In this document: one piece after another, positions 1 through 5,811 of the stretch | How the letters are laid out: each line of letters begins with the position of its first letter | How positions within the stretch are numbered: position 1 is the stretch's first letter | Assembly (NCBI GenBank): GCA_002315745.1 | Contig: DCID01000036.1 | Location: 44,735 to 54,756 of the forward strand | DNA length: 10,022 nt | Reading direction: 5' to 3' | Source: Bacteroidales bacterium UBA1735 | GTDB taxonomy: Bacteria; Bacteroidota; Bacteroidia; Bacteroidales; Paludibacteraceae | Notes under the pieces: generated by a model | The model's database searches: none | Seen by the model: the letters and a program-made list of their open reading frames with translations, nothing else | Told to the model about the DNA's origin: nothing | Translations under genes and position numbers: made by a program

Positions 1-1349
1 TTTACGACCACTAACTTGTCATGCTGCTCCAATACGGCATTGTTCAAGAATGTTGGATGTTCAGTCGAGAAATCTATAAAACTTTCATCCAACACTAGGA
101 CTATATCGTGTTTTTGACACCATTCTATCAGTCTCAAACAATCTTTATATGGGATATAATTGCCACTTGGATTATCGGGATTGATTAGCACCAACGACCA
201 GATGTTTTTATCCGCAAAATAGCGCATCAAGTCATCCGCTGTGTATCTGAAATCAGGAGCTTTGGTCTCGTAAGCCACCACTTGTTCGGGTAGCAGTCGA
301 TTGGGATATTCCTCAAATGTCGGACGCACCACGCCTACCTTACCTAACATCTGTTCCGTCAATGCCTTAATCAACTCTGCTGCGCCATTTCCCACGGCAA
401 TATAGTCTTGACGCACATCAAAGTCTTTGGCAACTAGTAGGTTGTTTACACGCTGCCCAGACGGATATTCAGTCAGTAAGCGATCAAAATTAGCTGCTAA
501 CTCATCGCGCAAACGTCGATTTGGGAAGTAGGGGTTGACTAGATAGCAGAAATCCAATACATGCGGATAACGCCAATATCCACCATAGCGTGAGCACAAT
601 AAATCGTATTGTTTATTCGTGAAAATAGACTCTGCAATATCTAAATCCTGTATATCGTCAATCTCGTACCATTGTTCGCCACTTAATGGCAAAGCCCGCA
701 TACCCGAGTTGTCTAACATGTTGATCACCCGTAGCACTTGCTCGTAGTACTCGTTTTTGCCCAGTGCCTTGCAGTAGGCCTCCAAGAAAGGCACGTACAT
801 GTTCTGTGCAAACTCCCGCGAGAACTTATACACATTCACAGTCTTGTAATAGGTCGGGATTTCGTCGTAACGGAATTGGCTATTGGGGATGAACCGACGA
901 ATACGATTCTCTTCGTCAATAGTTACCACGGTGCCATCCATCCAACTCTCAAACTTATCCACCAATGCCAAACTGGGGTAAGGGTTGTTTAGCAGTTTCT
1001 CAATCACGGCATTCTCCATGATGATATCGGATTCAAAGAGCAACGTGTCTTCTTTCTCCAACCAGTCTTTTGCCATGTAGAGCGAGTAGATATTGTTGGT
1101 CTTGTCATACACCGTGTTCTCCACAAACTCCAAAGGCGTGGTGATATCTAATGTTTGCAGATACTCCCGTAGTTCTTTGGCTTTGTAACCAATGACCATC
1201 ACCACTCGTGACAACTTGTATTGATCTAACTGATGCAACAGACGTGAAATCAGCGTTTCACCGCCAACTTCAATCATACATTTGGTGTGTCCCTTGGTCA
1301 ATTCTCCAAGGCGCTTTCCCATTCCCGCTGCTAAAATAATTGCTTGCAT
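1..1349 (-). CDS. Bifunctional LicC-like nucleotidyltransferase / class I-II PLP aminotransferase-like enzyme (3' part beyond window)
   Basis: Translation from the ATG at 1349 stays open to base 1, giving 449 residues without the C-terminus. Residues 1-~240 are a sugar-phosphate/choline-type nucleotidyltransferase: AAGMGKRLG loop at 7-15, K23, VIGYKA at 52-57, TNNIYSL at 84-90 and the likely metal-binding D108 in FESDII. This resembles LicC-type CTP:phosphocholine cytidylyltransferases. From about 245 a fold-type I PLP enzyme follows, similar to histidinol-phosphate aminotransferase or CobD-like decarboxylases: VGNGAAELI, NPDNPSGNY at 390-398, and LDESFIDF with D421 as the probable pyridine-nitrogen ligand. 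The Schiff-base lysine should lie just past the window edge and cannot be checked. Known: similar fusions occur in surface polysaccharide loci of Bacteroidota. Inferred: it makes and activates a small phosphorylated amine or phosphonate, for example CDP-ethanolamine- or CDP-aminoethylphosphonate-like, for glycan decoration. The substrate is not determined. It lies 111 bp downstream of the DUF1016 gene with a heptamer repeat before its start. Confidence 0.85.
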   Translation of the reverse strand, partial: MQAIILAAGMGKRLGELTKGHTKCMIEVGGETLISRLLHQLDQYKLSRVVMVIGYKAKELREYLQTLDITTPLEFVENTVYDKTNNIYSLYMAKDWLEKEDTLLFESDIIMENAVIEKLLNNPYPSLALVDKFESWMDGTVVTIDEENRIRRFIPNSQFRYDEIPTYYKTVNVYKFSREFAQNMYVPFLEAYCKALGKNEYYEQVLRVINMLDNSGMRALPLSGEQWYEIDDIQDLDIAESIFTNKQYDLLCSRYGGYWRYPHVLDFCYLVNPYFPNRRLRDELAANFDRLLTEYPSGQRVNNLLVAKDFDVRQDYIAVGNGAAELIKALTEQMLGKVGVVRPTFEEYPNRLLPEQVVAYETKAPDFRYTADDLMRYFADKNIWSLVLINPDNPSGNYIPYKDCLRLIEWCQKHDIVLVLDESFIDFSTEHPTFLNNAVLEQHDKLVVV

Positions 1350-1362
1350 ATATTGTTCTTAT

Positions 1363-1397
1363 TTCCTAATTCCTAATTCAAAATTCCTAATTCTCAT
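1363..1397. repeat. Heptanucleotide tandem repeat (TTCCTAA)n upstream of the nucleotidyltransferase fusion
   Basis: Five consecutive 7-bp units read TTCCTAA, TTCCTAA, TTCAAAA, TTCCTAA, TTCTCAT on the + strand, so three are exact and two degenerate. On the coding strand the array sits about 14-48 nt before the ATG at 1349, in the 5' untranslated or promoter region. Slippage would change spacing in 7-nt steps. An array with the same 7-bp period but a different unit lies in the cytidylyltransferase gene at 5528-5562. Whether it affects expression is unknown. Confidence 0.75.
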
Positions 1398-1408
1398 TAT
1401 TGTTCCCT

Positions 1409-1434
1409 CAACCGCAACCCCCAAAAAGCGGTCG
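1409..1434 (-). terminator. Weak hairpin downstream of the DUF1016 gene
   Basis: On the minus strand CGACCGC pairs with GCGGTTG (seven pairs including one G-U) around a 12-nt loop holding TTTTT and GGGGG. It starts 26 nt after the stop codon of the DUF1016 gene. No T-tract follows the stem, so intrinsic termination is doubtful; the only T-run is in the loop. Confidence 0.2.
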
Positions 1435-1460
1435 TTGGTTGTCTTACATATTGATTTTCT

Positions 1461-1907
1461 CTAATGTGACAATCTATTCACATGTGGTAACTTAAAGAGT
1501 GTCTTTTGCTGCTCTATTTCACGCCTAAGTGCCTCCTGTGTGGGCATATTAGATATAGCAGATTCTCCACACAGCGTGTGGAATTTTTGTCTATCTATAT
1601 AGAATATATCAGGAAACGTTCGAGCAAAATCAATGAAATGATAAAGGTTCGTTTCACTAAAACTCTCACCGTATGTCGCGGACAGCATGGCGGACAACTC
1701 TTTTACTACCTGTTTACCATAAGTGGCGCGGTCTTCATTGTTGAAATTGTCCGAAATAATACGTTTGCCTAACAACCAATTTCGTTTTGTCAATATCAGA
1801 TTAACCGAACGGTAAGCAACATTTTGAGCTTGTTCGATGACGCTAACAATATCCTTGTGTAGCATGCCAAGCTCATTCATAATATTCTTTTTATCTATCA
1901 ACTCCAT
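1461..1907 (-). CDS. DUF1016 (YhcG) N-terminal domain protein, apparently lacking its nuclease domain
   Basis: This 148-residue protein matches the DUF1016 N-terminal domain: an N-terminal helical region, then RATYGKQVVKELSAML at 60-75, YGESFSETNLYHF at 79-91 and TFPDIF at 97-102, equivalent to the family's RAxYG...LS...GFS..NL...FP pattern. Full YhcG-type proteins have about 350 residues and continue into a PDDEXK nuclease-like domain. Here the reading jumps from FHTLCGESAIS (109-119) to MPTQEALRREIEQQK (121-135), which resembles the extreme C-terminal tail of full-length members (LPTEEELxxEIE). An internal deletion of the catalytic domain that kept the frame would explain this. It lies 59 nt downstream of the Fic gene on the same strand. 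Inferred: a nuclease-dead remnant, or a standalone DUF1016_N protein retained for binding. DUF1016 proteins are often linked to restriction or defence loci, but no restriction genes are visible here. Confidence 0.7.
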   Translation of the reverse strand: MELIDKKNIMNELGMLHKDIVSVIEQAQNVAYRSVNLILTKRNWLLGKRIISDNFNNEDRATYGKQVVKELSAMLSATYGESFSETNLYHFIDFARTFPDIFYIDRQKFHTLCGESAISNMPTQEALRREIEQQKTLFKLPHVNRLSH

Positions 1908-1918
1908 CTTTTTAGGTC

Positions 1919-1933
1919 TTTGATTTTATCAAA
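1919..1933. promoter_or_regulatory. Small palindrome before the DUF1016 start
   Basis: TTTGAT-TTT-ATCAAA is a 6-bp perfect inverted repeat with a 3-bp centre, 12 nt upstream of the DUF1016 ATG at 1907. Its size and position fit an operator, but AT-rich intergenic DNA gives such palindromes by chance, and no convincing promoter box was found beside it. Confidence 0.25.
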
Positions 1934-1966
1934 ATAAAAATATGCTGTCATTTTCGCAATCTATGT

Positions 1967-3451
1967 CTATTCTATCAATTGCCCCTCATCAGGATCCATG
2001 TAGGCATGAGTTCGGAGGAGATAATTATTCGCCTCGTCAAAAGATGTACATGGGATAGTGGCTGCATACTGCTGCAAACGTTGTAGCACCTGAACAAACA
2101 CACTGGCATCACCCTGTCGACTCAGTTTCTTCAGCGAAAGGATATAATTGTCCCGATAAACATTCGGTATGATAATCTTGCATTGATTGGCTGCCGACAA
2201 TTCGGCATTCATCATCACACGTGCTGTGCGACCATTACCATCGTTGAACGGATGCACTTCGCTTACCAAAAAATGCATCATCACCGCACGGGCAAAGGGG
2301 TTTTGCAAAGCTTGATAGAATTGAAAACCTTGTTTTAGTGTGCCACGCACCAAATTGAAGTCCACAAAAAAAGTTTCACCTGCATGGTTATTCTCCATCT
2401 TAAATAGCCCTGGATGTTTTGCTTCTCTTGCAGACAACAACACTCGATGACGAGCTTGCAGCATCTGTATCAACTCATCTCCTGATTGTGGCAATCTAAT
2501 CATTTCTGCGCGATTGCTTACCAAATAGAAGGTACCTAAGATATCATGCGAATCATCATATCGAGCAACCAATGGTTGATTGGTATCAATAATCTGCTGT
2601 GCATCTTTGACCGTAAATTCCGTACCTTCAATATAGTTAGAGAAATAACTCTCAAAAAATGCAAAGGTTCTAAATTGTTCTGTTGTACTATTCTGCTCTT
2701 TACAATCGGCAAAAGTTTCGTTGTTTAGGTAAATAAATAATTTATGAAACATCTCTAATCGATGGGCATCGTATGGCTCTCCCATAGCACGAGCAATGGC
2801 GATAGGCGATGTAAGTATTTTAGTTGTGTGTGTGTTTAATATGGCACTAATTAAACGGTTTAACTGTGTGAACTCACTCGTCATATTAAGGCGAGAAGAA
2901 ACCTCGCGAGCGTGTTCTCTTAACTGATTGATAGCTTCTTCACCATTCACACGAATAATCTGTTCCAGTTTGTTTTCAATCTCTTGTTGTGACAAACATT
3001 TGACAGCTCCTTTACCCTTGTTGGATGGCTGCATATTCTCCAAAAAAGCTCGTGCTTGCTGAGATACATACAGTCCTTCTATGAACGGAGTGTCTTCTGC
3101 CTCGCCTTGAGGACCTTCAATCAAATGTACAGTCACTCCTGGCAATTCTACTTTGCGACTATACGAATAGGTTAGGAAAATATCTCCATCTGTGGTGGGG
3201 CTATATTCAAAAGCTGTTCGGTGGCTAAGTACTGCTTGTGGAAACAACCTACCCAACACTCGAAATAGATTTCTCCGAATGACAGCTGAAGCATCATCCT
3301 GCAAGTTAGATGTATATACTTTAGGTGCTATTCGTTTAATTTTACCAGCAGCCAACAAGGTGGATATATGTCTTGACGACTCTTTGTCAGTACCTGCAAA
3401 AACTACTTCTTGTAAAATTTGATATCCTATGTCTTGTGGATTTTTTTCCAT
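1967..3451 (-). CDS. Fic family protein with AbiEi-like N-terminal winged-helix region
   Basis: Starting at the ATG at 3451 the protein has 494 residues. An in-frame TTG at 3472 is rejected because it lies in the -7 promoter box. Residues ~10-45 look like a winged-helix segment, and ~46-150 resemble the AbiEi antitoxin/regulator family (RHISTLLAAGKIKRIAPKVY, then SHRTAFEYSP). The Fic domain has the complete motif HPFNDGNGRTAR at 400-411, with catalytic H400. About 125 residues upstream lies S271-NYI-E275-G276, matching the [S/T]xxxE[G/N] inhibitory-helix motif of intramolecularly restrained (class II) Fic enzymes. Known: such enzymes usually transfer AMP from ATP to target proteins and are held back by this glutamate. 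Inferred: an autoinhibited AMPylating toxin or signalling enzyme whose N-terminus may bind DNA and autoregulate the promoter. The target is unknown. Confidence 0.88.
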   Translation of the reverse strand: MEKNPQDIGYQILQEVVFAGTDKESSRHISTLLAAGKIKRIAPKVYTSNLQDDASAVIRRNLFRVLGRLFPQAVLSHRTAFEYSPTTDGDIFLTYSYSRKVELPGVTVHLIEGPQGEAEDTPFIEGLYVSQQARAFLENMQPSNKGKGAVKCLSQQEIENKLEQIIRVNGEEAINQLREHAREVSSRLNMTSEFTQLNRLISAILNTHTTKILTSPIAIARAMGEPYDAHRLEMFHKLFIYLNNETFADCKEQNSTTEQFRTFAFFESYFSNYIEGTEFTVKDAQQIIDTNQPLVARYDDSHDILGTFYLVSNRAEMIRLPQSGDELIQMLQARHRVLLSAREAKHPGLFKMENNHAGETFFVDFNLVRGTLKQGFQFYQALQNPFARAVMMHFLVSEVHPFNDGNGRTARVMMNAELSAANQCKIIIPNVYRDNYILSLKKLSRQGDASVFVQVLQRLQQYAATIPCTSFDEANNYLLRTHAYMDPDEGQLIE

Positions 3452-3469
3452 TATTTTATAAATTTTGTG

Positions 3470-3501
3470 CAAAGATAGGGATTTTTTTAGATTACTGCAA
3501 C
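3470..3501 (-). promoter_or_regulatory. Bacteroidota-type promoter of the Fic gene
   Basis: On the minus strand the -7 box TATCTTTG (3477-3470) is an exact TAnnTTTG match. Twenty nucleotides upstream is GTTG (3501-3498), one mismatch from the -33 TTTG. The ATG at 3451 begins 18 nt after the -7 box, implying a very short leader. The whole spacer is occupied by one copy of a 17-bp direct repeat plus three further bases. Confidence 0.7.
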
Positions 3502-3526
3502 TTTTTTTAGGGATTTTTTTAGATTA
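3478..3526. repeat. 17-bp direct repeat in the Fic promoter, candidate operator
   Basis: The + strand sequence GGGATTTTTTTAGATTA occurs at 3478-3494 and again, identical, at 3510-3526, 32 bp apart (about three helical turns). A partial copy (CTTTTTTTAGGGA) lies between them. The first copy fills the -33/-7 spacer, so a bound protein would block RNA polymerase. The N-terminal region of the Fic protein is a plausible ligand, but this is inference. Confidence 0.65.
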
Positions 3527-3559
3527 TTTGTTGTTTTTTGTGGATTTTTGTCGATTAAC

Positions 3560-4054
3560 CTACTTCCCAACCCTCTTATACGCCTCCGCCAACTTCTTAT
3601 ACCCAAGCACCTCCACAAACTTCACCAACAACCTATCCGCCTCCTCTATCGTCTGACACCTTTCCATTCCTCTTACATAACTCTCCTCGTTGCTGCCTTT
3701 ATTGGCAATCTTTATCGTCACCGTATTCTTCCCCTCGTCCAAGTATTGCTTCAAAAAATAGCGGTACTTGTCGCAAGTACACCCTTTCGCTTTGGCTTCT
3801 TGGTATTGCTCCAAAAATGCCCGATATGCTTCCAAGTTTTGTTTTAGCTCATGGTAAGCCGCTGTGGCATCATGCATTTTGTTATGAGTCGTAACTTCCC
3901 TTTCCGTAACGGGATGCGCCTCTTTATTGCGCTTGCCAATCATACGAGTGTTTATGTCCCCTGACAATGAATTGGTGACAAACATCATATCACCATGGCT
4001 TTTGACTTTGCCATGCAACGCTTTCACTTGATCTATAGGTACAACTTTTGCCAT
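3560..4054 (-). CDS. Hypothetical protein, 164 residues
   Basis: I do not recognise a characterised family. The N-terminus (MAKVVPIDQVKALHGKVKSH, then GDMMFVTN) resembles the start of small uncharacterised Bacteroidales proteins that I recall only loosely. The protein is soluble, charged and lysine-rich, with no signal peptide or membrane segment. Residues 62-108 look helical, with a possible coiled coil around HELKQNLEAYRAFLEQYQEA (68-87). The only three cysteines are C92, C94 and C133, so a metal site is unlikely. Residues 135-162 look like a second helical region. It lies 75 nt downstream of kpsF and 58 nt before the Fic promoter box, on the same strand. No promoter box was found, so read-through from kpsF is possible. 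Codon use and the clear ATG support a real gene. Confidence 0.6.
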   Translation of the reverse strand: MAKVVPIDQVKALHGKVKSHGDMMFVTNSLSGDINTRMIGKRNKEAHPVTEREVTTHNKMHDATAAYHELKQNLEAYRAFLEQYQEAKAKGCTCDKYRYFLKQYLDEGKNTVTIKIANKGSNEESYVRGMERCQTIEEADRLLVKFVEVLGYKKLAEAYKRVGK

Positions 4055-4071
4055 ATCAATTACGGATCTTT

Positions 4072-4092
4072 ATCGGTAGTACATCGGTAGTA
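4072..4092. repeat. 10-bp direct repeat before the 164-residue gene
   Basis: ATCGGTAGTA is repeated at 4072-4081 and 4083-4092 with one base between, giving an 11-bp period close to one helical turn. It lies 18-38 nt upstream of the ATG at 4054. It could be a tandem half-site for a regulator or simple duplication. Confidence 0.5.
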
Positions 4093-4129
4093 GCAGCATC
4101 TGTTAGTTAGCTTTTACTTACCTCTTAAT

Positions 4130-5092
4130 TTAGTGATAAAACCGTGTGCCGGGGAGGCAGGAGAAGGAATCGATGACGCCGACCACGCGGTTCGTTTCGT
4201 CCAAGACGATGAGGGAGTGGATGGAGTAGTGGTTCATCTGCTCGCCGGCTTCGACAATACGCGCCTTGGCTTGAATGGTTTTGGGGTTACGAGCCATGAC
4301 CTCTGCCACAGGGGTCGTGAAGAACGCTTCCTTCAAGCGATGCATCGCCCGACGGACGTCACCATCGGTGATGATGCCTACTAGTTGGTCTCCTTCAGTC
4401 ACAATGGCTAATCCTAACTTGCCCTGCGTGATGAGTTCAATCACTTCGCCCATCTTATCCGTCGGCGATACAAAGGGTAGGTTGTCCTTAAACATCATAT
4501 CTTCGACGCGTGTGAGTAGGCGTTTGCCTAAGTCTCCACCGGGGTGCAAGCGTGCGAAATCGCCCGACTGGAAATGGCGTTCGCTCATGAGTGCACAGGC
4601 AATGGCATCGCCCATCGCCATGGTGACCGTAGTCGAAGAGGTGGGCACTAAATTCAGTGGGTCAGCCTCTTTCTCAACGGCGATATGGATATGGATATCC
4701 GCGTAGCGCGCCAAGAGCGACTCGGGGTTACTGCTCATGCCGATGATCTGAATGCCACGTTCCTTAAGTAATGGAATGAATCGCACCAGTTCGTCCGTCA
4801 TGCCCGAATAGGAGATTGCCATCACCACATCGTCCGTGCCGATCATGCCTAAGTCGCCATGATAAGCGTCCAGCGGATTGAGGTAGAAAGAGGGTGTGCC
4901 CGTGCTGGCGAGTGTGGCAGCAATCTTCGAACCTATATGTCCCGACTTGCCTACGCCCGTGACGATGACCTTGCCCCGGCAGTTAAGGATGAGACGCACG
5001 GCGCGCTCGAACTGCTCGTCGATATGATCGATGGTATCCAAAATCGCTTGCGCCTCAATGCGCAGACATTGTTTGCCTTCTTCGAGTATCAT
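4130..5092 (-). CDS. kpsF: KpsF/GutQ/KdsD-type D-arabinose-5-phosphate isomerase
   Basis: Interconverts D-ribulose 5-phosphate and D-arabinose 5-phosphate, the first step towards Kdo for lipopolysaccharide or capsule; cytosolic. The 320 residues match the family's usual length. A SIS domain covers ~35-170: VGKSGHIGSK from 47, ASTGTPSFY, YHGDLGM at 77-83 and PTSSTT at 150-155. Then come LHPGGDLGKRLL (182-193) and two CBS domains at ~200-255 and ~262-315. Aligning from memory to E. coli KdsD with a constant offset of 10, the residues implicated in catalysis are all kept: K49, H78, E101, E142 and H183. The ATG begins one nucleotide after the stop of the upstream cytidylyltransferase gene, so the two are almost certainly co-translated. 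CBS domains suggest control by a nucleotide or sugar nucleotide. The extreme C-terminus (SFSCLPGTRFYH) is unlike the usual ending. Confidence 0.93.
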   Translation of the reverse strand: MILEEGKQCLRIEAQAILDTIDHIDEQFERAVRLILNCRGKVIVTGVGKSGHIGSKIAATLASTGTPSFYLNPLDAYHGDLGMIGTDDVVMAISYSGMTDELVRFIPLLKERGIQIIGMSSNPESLLARYADIHIHIAVEKEADPLNLVPTSSTTVTMAMGDAIACALMSERHFQSGDFARLHPGGDLGKRLLTRVEDMMFKDNLPFVSPTDKMGEVIELITQGKLGLAIVTEGDQLVGIITDGDVRRAMHRLKEAFFTTPVAEVMARNPKTIQAKARIVEAGEQMNHYSIHSLIVLDETNRVVGVIDSFSCLPGTRFYH

Positions 5093-5093
5093 G

Positions 5094-5807
5094 TTATAAA
5101 TCTTCTATATACGTTATTTTGCGGTTGGTTTCTTCGCCTTCGACGATGTGAATAGGCACCTCGGGCAGGTAGCGATGCAGGATGCCACAGTCGTCGGTAA
5201 AGACCCTCTCCGACTCTCCCTCAAAGGGAGAGGGTTGCAGGAATCGCTCATACGCCTCGCGGATGAGGTTTAAGCGGAACGCTTGTGGCGTCTGTGCCCG
5301 CCACATCGTTGTGCGGTCGGGGATGTCCACCAGCGTAGCAGTCTTTATTCCGACAGCGTCAGCGGTCTTTATTCCATCAGCGTCAGCGGTCTTAACCCTG
5401 TACATCGTGTCCGTAGCTGGCACGGCGACAGTTACCGCCTCGTGCGTCTCCAACGCGTGGCACACATCCTCAATGATCCGTCGACTCACAAAAGGTCGTG
5501 CCGCATCGTGAATCAGGATATTGACATCCTGCAACCTGTAACCTGTGTCCTGTAACCTCTCAATCGCATGCCAACTGCTCTCCCACCGCTCTTTTCCGCC
5601 CGCAACGACTTGGACACCCTGTACGTCATTGATCCAATCAGGATGCATGACGACGAGGACATCATCTATCATTGGGCAAGCGCGGAACGCGTCGATACAG
5701 GTCTGCAAAACAGTCCGTCCGTCGTCTAACGTACGCAACTGTTTGGGTAACCCTGCACCAAAGCGTTTGCCTGTACCTCCCGCTAATATGACAGCGATAT
5801 TGGTCAT
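5094..5807 (-). CDS. ispD: IspD/TarI-family cytidylyltransferase (2-C-methyl-D-erythritol 4-phosphate or pentitol 5-phosphate type)
   Basis: Transfers CMP from CTP to a sugar-alcohol phosphate. From the ATG at 5807 it has 237 residues; a TTG at 5819 is rejected as part of the -7 box. Motifs: LAGGTGKRFGAGLPKQ at 8-23, VAGGKER, IHDAARPFV at 99-107, PATDTM at 130-135, DRTTMWRAQTPQAF at 164-177 and FTDDCG. The C-terminal EGEETNRKITYIEDL with HDAARPFV looks closer to the TarI/Bcs1-like ribitol-5-phosphate branch than to typical Bacteroidota IspD (HDGVRPF, NIKIT), and it stops about ten residues early. The isoprenoid (MEP) role is therefore the conventional label, not proven; CDP-pentitol synthesis for envelope polymers is an alternative that would suit the co-translated kpsF. 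The gene carries three repeat-derived stretches, at protein positions 84-94, 139-157 and 192-202, all seemingly in tolerant loops. Confidence 0.85.
   Translation of the reverse strand: MTNIAVILAGGTGKRFGAGLPKQLRTLDDGRTVLQTCIDAFRACPMIDDVLVVMHPDWINDVQGVQVVAGGKERWESSWHAIERLQDTGYRLQDVNILIHDAARPFVSRRIIEDVCHALETHEAVTVAVPATDTMYRVKTADADGIKTADAVGIKTATLVDIPDRTTMWRAQTPQAFRLNLIREAYERFLQPSPFEGESERVFTDDCGILHRYLPEVPIHIVEGEETNRKITYIEDL
5204..5234. repeat. REP-like palindrome inside the cytidylyltransferase gene
   Basis: CTCTCCCT (5214-5221) and AGGGAGAG (5225-5232) form an 8-bp perfect stem with a 3-nt loop. CCCTCTCC (5204-5211) can alternatively pair with GGAGAGGG (5227-5234). It encodes PSPFEGESERV (residues 192-202). 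The CCCTCTCC/AAAGGGAGAGGG pattern resembles dispersed palindromes seen in many bacterial genomes, which suggests an in-frame insertion of a mobile repeat unit. Confidence 0.6.
5341..5393. repeat. In-frame 24-bp tandem repeat inside the cytidylyltransferase gene
   Basis: Two adjacent 24-bp units (5341-5364 and 5365-5388) differ at two positions and are followed by the first five bases of a third (5389-5393). The unit is a multiple of three and encodes the octad (D/V)GIKTADA, so copy-number change would lengthen or shorten the protein without a frameshift. The insertion lies between PATDTM and DRTTMW, corresponding to the arm region of IspD-type enzymes. Confidence 0.8.
5528..5562. repeat. Heptanucleotide tandem repeat in the cytidylyltransferase coding sequence
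   Basis: Five 7-bp units on the + strand read CCTGCAA, CCTGTAA, CCTGTGT, CCTGTAA, CCTCTCA. They encode the repeated peptide RLQDTGYRLQD (residues 84-94). Seven is not a multiple of three, so gain or loss of one unit would shift the frame and end the protein early, a layout expected of a contingency locus. Confidence 0.75.
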
Positions 5808-5811
5808 AAAA

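Noticed and set aside
738..992. An 84-codon open frame on the + strand
   Set aside because: It lies opposite the nucleotidyltransferase domain, whose motifs are clear in the minus frame.
3470..3472. TTG start for the Fic protein
   Set aside because: The codon is part of the -7 box TATCTTTG; the ATG at 3451 lies 18 nt downstream of it.
4275..4706. A 143-codon open frame on the + strand opposite kpsF
   Set aside because: It is fully antisense to a gene with complete catalytic motifs and two CBS domains, and its translation is low-complexity with no domain or promoter.
5528..5562. CRISPR-like array
   Set aside because: Units are 7 bp and contiguous with no spacers, so it is a simple tandem repeat.
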